The notes under the pieces are model-generated. The model was not told where the DNA came from and did not search any database. It worked only from the letters and a program-made list of their open reading frames with translations. A DNA stretch of 43,617 bases, from positions 1 through 43,617 of the forward strand of contig JACJYT010000019.1 in the NCBI GenBank assembly GCA_020635975.1. Reading direction: 5' to 3'. Both the position numbers and the translations under genes were made by a program. This DNA comes from Chitinophagales bacterium. Its GTDB lineage: Bacteria > Bacteroidota > Bacteroidia > Chitinophagales > UBA8649. Positions 40,884 to 43,617 of this stretch are shown piece after piece (positions within the stretch are counted from its first letter, which is position 1; each line of letters starts with the position of its first letter).

Positions 40884-41838
40884 TTTTTCTCCAATCTAGT
40901 GGACATTGAGCTGCTAACTCAAATACTACTCCCTGTAATAATTTTTCTTTATCTCCTTTCAGCTCAAAGTCCTTGTAGAACGTTAAAATTTCTTTTTCGG
41001 CTTCATTGAAAAAATCGTGAAAGAATTTTTGAGGTGTATATGTGTCATCAATATTAAAATTGCTTGATAATCTGTCTGCTTTGAGCCTGAGATTGCTTTC
41101 CCAACTTAATATGTTAGTTCTTAAACTTGGGTTTAAGTCATTTAGTCCTTCAATGAACACTTTATAATTGGCTCTAATTCTGTGGTATCTTATTCTATGT
41201 TCATCATCTACTTTAAGAATTGAATTTAATTTATCATCAAGAGTTGTTTTAAGGCTTAAATCTTCATTAGGTTGTTTTTCAGTGTCCTGAATTATTATTA
41301 TGTCTGCAAATCTTAAAGCTTCTTTCTTTTGGATAAGATTGTTAATTATGGCTTTTATTCTTTTAAGTTCAGTTTCCCTATCAAATACAATATCACAATC
41401 AGGTTTATTAAAAACCTTCTTGTAAACTTCTGTTTCAAGAGCAAATAGTTTTTCAATTTCTTTGTCAGGCGTCCAAAAATCAACGGGGTATTTGAATTGT
41501 CCAATAACTTTAGATTGAATGTTGTGGTCAATGTTACTTAAATCTCGAAGTGGTGAAAGAGCTATAAAAGCTGTTGGATTATGACTAGAAGCTTCTAATT
41601 GGAGTTGTTTATTAAAAATGTCTGCCCAATCAAGCTTGGCAGTAGTGTAGTATTTACATTCAATAAAAAACTCTCTTTCCTGTTCGTTATCATCTAAAAA
41701 AAGAACGCTAATGTCAAAACCATTTTGGTCACCTGAGTCTTGTTTGCGGACTTGCATAACAAGAAACCCCATTTCTTCAAAAATTCTTTTAAAGAATGGT
41801 TTAACTAGTTTTTCAAAGTCACTTCCTGTTATTGCCAT
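40870..41838 (-). CDS. Mrr-like nuclease effector of the three-gene system
   Basis: 322 residues. The N-terminal about 130 residues form a PD-(D/E)xK restriction-endonuclease fold: FEKLVKPFFKRIFEEMGF, then D42 in GFDIS and E60-x-K62 in IECKYY. The C-terminal about 180 residues are a helical domain (HRIRANYKVFIEGLNDLNP) consistent with the ABC-three-component effector tail. In the Lamassu family such effectors (LmuA role) are held inactive by the SMC-like ATPase and cut DNA when infection or plasmid entry is sensed. First gene of the operon; no -7 box was found upstream. Nuclease activity is predicted, not shown. Confidence 0.8.
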   Translation of the reverse strand: MAITGSDFEKLVKPFFKRIFEEMGFLVMQVRKQDSGDQNGFDISVLFLDDNEQEREFFIECKYYTTAKLDWADIFNKQLQLEASSHNPTAFIALSPLRDLSNIDHNIQSKVIGQFKYPVDFWTPDKEIEKLFALETEVYKKVFNKPDCDIVFDRETELKRIKAIINNLIQKKEALRFADIIIIQDTEKQPNEDLSLKTTLDDKLNSILKVDDEHRIRYHRIRANYKVFIEGLNDLNPSLRTNILSWESNLRLKADRLSSNFNIDDTYTPQKFFHDFFNEAEKEILTFYKDFELKGDKEKLLQGVVFELAAQCPLDWRKNGTI

Positions 41839-41885
41839 TTAATTTTTACTTCTTTTTTTTTGATGCACGGACGTTCTTTACACTT

Positions 41886-41938
41886 GCCACCAACGGTTTG
41901 CAGCTAAGCCATCGTTTTAATGTGGCTTAGGTGTTGTT
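41886..41938. repeat. Stem-loop cassette boundary element 2
   Basis: GCCACCAAC (41886-41894) is followed directly by TTTGCAGCTA (41897-41906) and ends TAGGTGTTGTT (41928-41938). The perfect stem CTAAGCCA/TGGCTTAG (41904-41930) has the TetR stop codon in its loop. The same ends as element 1 flank a different and much shorter stem. AACGGTTTG (41892-41900) recurs in element 3. Confidence 0.65.
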
Positions 41939-42552
41939 ATCTGTATTGTTTTATATTCATCCTTCCCTTTGTTAGTCAGATATGGATAGAAATGTTGCAT
42001 GAGAAGATATGAATATTTGTTAATCATTTCTTCCTCAGGTAATTCATCATAAATTGAAGATGACTCCAGCCAGTGGTCACTGAATATTTTAATCCTAACT
42101 ATTAAATCATCAAATTCACCTTTAAATTCTTCAGATCGAAGAAGGTCATTTGCAATCATATTTTCAATGATGTTTTTGTACATGTCAGATCGCACTTTTT
42201 CGACCTTTCTTAGGACCTCTTTTACTTTGGGGAAAGCATTGCAGATATTTTGAAGCTCTTTGAAGAAAAATCGAAAATTATAGACAACCATAAAACCTGT
42301 TCGTGTCGTTGTATAAAGTGATTGTATAAGAGATTCATTTTGAACCAAACCAATATTTAGTTCAACGGCTTTATTAAGCAATAAATCATGCAGCCCTAGA
42401 ATTATCTCTTCTTGGGTTGGATAGTGATAAATTAAATTGCTGTGGCTGATTCCAACGTCCTTTGCCAGTTGCCTTATTGAAACATTGCTAACGCCGTCAC
42501 GGTTGTAAATCTCCAGTGCTTTATTTAAAATATTTTGCTTTGTCTTATTCAT
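41917..42552 (-). CDS. TetR-family transcriptional regulator
   Basis: 211 residues with an N-terminal TetR helix-turn-helix (NILNKALEIYNRDGVSNVSIRQLAKDVGISHSNLIYHY) and a variable all-helical C-terminal ligand domain. It is divergent from the methyltransferase-like gene, 59 bases apart, with an 18-bp palindrome and extra half-sites between them, so it probably represses itself and that gene. The inducer is unknown. Its 3' end is inside stem-loop element 2. Confidence 0.92.
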   Translation of the reverse strand: MNKTKQNILNKALEIYNRDGVSNVSIRQLAKDVGISHSNLIYHYPTQEEIILGLHDLLLNKAVELNIGLVQNESLIQSLYTTTRTGFMVVYNFRFFFKELQNICNAFPKVKEVLRKVEKVRSDMYKNIIENMIANDLLRSEEFKGEFDDLIVRIKIFSDHWLESSSIYDELPEEEMINKYSYLLMQHFYPYLTNKGKDEYKTIQITTPKPH

Positions 42553-42603
42553 TTAGTCCAGCTGGTCTAAAAAATTAGTACATTTGGTCTAAAATTAGTC
42601 AAT
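42553..42603. promoter_or_regulatory. TetR operator and divergent promoter region
   Basis: The 18-bp palindrome TTAGTCCAGCTGGTCTAA (42553-42570, one mismatch pair) adjoins the TetR start. Half-sites GGTCTAA and TTAGTC recur at 42586-42600, and the GGTCTAAAAA-ATTAGT pattern repeats with about a 22-bp step. A plus-strand -7 box TACATTTG (42579-42586) lies between them, so repressor binding would cover the methyltransferase-like gene promoter. Confidence 0.65.
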
Positions 42604-42611
42604 TTGATGTT

Positions 42612-43295
42612 ATGAAAAGAAAGCAAGTCCCACAAATCACAAATGCGAGCTGGTTTCCAGACTTTCTTACGAGATGCGTGCACGAGTTTATGACATGGTT
42701 TGTAAATCAGGTACATGCGGCAAAACCATTTATGCCTGTAATTGAAGAAGGATTGCAGCATGCAAACAGAATTGTTGTTATCGATAAAAAGTGTGGAGCC
42801 GGATTTGAGACGGTTGATCAATTGATAGACAATAAAATAAAAAGGGTATATGTTAACGCTGAGAATTTTAAGGCATCCGAAGAAGGGATGTATTTGAGTA
42901 TTAATTCATTTCATCAGTTTCCTGCCATGGAAGCAAAGGAAATTCTATCCAAGGTTTCTAAAAAGCGATGCCCTATTGTGGTCGTAGAGGGGAATAATGA
43001 TAGCCTTTGGCAAGTATTCGGTATGACTGTTATTGTGCCACTGAGCGTTATTATTACAGCACCACTCGTTAAACCCTTCCGATTGGAAAGACTTATTTTC
43101 ACTTATTTGATACCGGTATTGCCCATCGTTACTTTCTTGGATGGCTTCATTGCGTTATTCAAGTTATACGCTCCTAAGGACCTTGATGAATTGACAACAT
43201 CTATAAATGCAGAGAACTACTACTGGAGATCCGGTAAAATAGATAACGGAAGAGGAGGTAAGGTCATCTATTTGATTGGTTACCCTTTGGAGTAA
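42612..43295 (+). CDS. SAM-methyltransferase-like protein with C-terminal membrane segment
   Basis: 227 residues. It resembles class I SAM-dependent methyltransferases of Bacteroidota (WFPDFLTRCVHEFM, PFMPVIEEGL, a VVIDKKCGAGFETV strand at the usual motif I position, FHQFPAMEAKEIL, and PLVKPFRLERLIFTYLIPVLP). The glycine-rich motif I appears altered (CGAGF only), so catalysis is uncertain. Residues about 145-195 are hydrophobic and may associate with the membrane. A TetR gene is divergent, with a palindromic operator between them. Activity and target are unknown. Confidence 0.6.
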   Translation: MKRKQVPQITNASWFPDFLTRCVHEFMTWFVNQVHAAKPFMPVIEEGLQHANRIVVIDKKCGAGFETVDQLIDNKIKRVYVNAENFKASEEGMYLSINSFHQFPAMEAKEILSKVSKKRCPIVVVEGNNDSLWQVFGMTVIVPLSVIITAPLVKPFRLERLIFTYLIPVLPIVTFLDGFIALFKLYAPKDLDELTTSINAENYYWRSGKIDNGRGGKVIYLIGYPLE

Positions 43296-43303
43296 TTGCA
43301 GAT

Positions 43304-43348
43304 AACGGTTTGGCTATGTGTAGTGCCGACTTTGATAAATTACTACAC
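43304..43348. repeat. Stem-loop element 3 (partial boundary motif)
   Basis: AACGGTTTG (43304-43312), shared with element 2, is followed by a GTGTAGT ... ACTACAC stem (43318-43324 / 43342-43348). It separates the methyltransferase-like gene from the last gene. The TTTGCAGCTA end of the other elements is not present, so this is a weaker member. Confidence 0.5.
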
Positions 43349-43368
43349 TAATAAATAAAGACAAAATT

Positions 43369-43617
43369 ATGAATACGGAAACAGAATTAACAGACTATGA
43401 AAAGGCATTACATATAGCTAGTGTTATGCCACGTTTTTTTCTTGGGCAAGAAGTTGAAACCAAAGATGGTAAAGGAATTATAGTAAAGTTAGAAATGGAA
43501 TGGAATGGGTTATACCTATCTCCTGAACGTAGTAGAGCCGTAGTTTGGTTTTCAACAGCAAACACGCAAAATAGATGGGTAATTGCTGGGTATAGACTAA
43601 GTGAGCTAAATGTGGCA
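43369..43617 (+). CDS. Partial gene running off the window, unknown function
   Basis: 83 codons are open to the end of the sequence from the ATG at 43369 (MNTETELTDYEKALHIASVMPR). The visible part is beta-rich and aromatic (KDGKGIIVKLEMEWNGLYLSP, AVVWFSTANTQNRWVIAGYRLSEL). No signal peptide. Family not recognised. It is the first gene after stem-loop element 3, so it may be another cassette gene. The C-terminus is missing. Confidence 0.6.
   Translation, partial: MNTETELTDYEKALHIASVMPRFFLGQEVETKDGKGIIVKLEMEWNGLYLSPERSRAVVWFSTANTQNRWVIAGYRLSELNVA

Noticed and set aside
38161..43348. Integron with attC sites
   Set aside because: No integrase is present and the GTTRRRY/RYYYAAC core boxes do not fit. 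Only the general architecture is similar.
1..43617. tRNA or rRNA genes
   Set aside because: No cloverleaf or rRNA sequence was recognised on either strand by eye.

Overview
The window looks like chromosomal DNA from a Bacteroidota bacterium, most likely Flavobacteriia-like. The evidence is AT-rich sequence, a protein with a type IX secretion C-terminal sorting domain, two-component propeller and LytTR signalling, HI0933-type flavoprotein and DHFR genes, no consistent Shine-Dalgarno sequences, and repeated use of the Bacteroidota -7 promoter box TAnnTTTG close to start codons. The exact genus cannot be read from the sequence.

Left and middle (about 1-36 kb) are mostly ordinary housekeeping and surface genes: priA, a T9SS-sorted repeat protein, mfd, a sensor kinase/LytTR pair, a hipBA toxin-antitoxin pair, mnmE, a low-molecular-weight tyrosine phosphatase, secreted and outer-membrane proteins, a SET-domain protein, an APC permease, a flavoprotein plus folA, and acs. 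A run of minus-strand genes follows that includes two alkylation-repair functions (an AlkB-like dioxygenase and an AraC-O6-alkylguanine transferase fusion), a GNAT protein, an MDR oxidoreductase and a TolB-like/TPR/AraC regulator.

The intergenic DNA is unusually structured. A 203-bp direct repeat that includes the 3' end of priA flanks the T9SS gene. A composite element (degenerate octamer array, about 265-bp core, octamer array) occurs twice in opposite orientations at 8.2-8.7 kb and 30.0-30.5 kb, with a third solo array at 30.7 kb. A hairpin-bearing repeat with exact 109-bp spacing lies beside mnmE and has a fourth copy upstream of hipBA. A heptamer array precedes the phosphatase gene.

The right end (about 36.4-43.6 kb) is an accessory, defence-type region: a decayed REP-associated tyrosine transposase with a nearby REP-like palindrome, a putative phage abortive-infection membrane protein (putAbiC type), and a three-gene overlapping operon of an Mrr-like nuclease, a small middle protein and an SMC-like ATPase, which fits ABC-three-component / Lamassu-type defence architecture. 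After it come a TetR regulator divergent from a methyltransferase-like membrane protein, and a truncated unknown gene. These units are separated by stem-loop elements with conserved ends and variable stems, resembling cassette boundaries. That region, the boundary elements and the octamer arrays are the best candidates for something not yet described.
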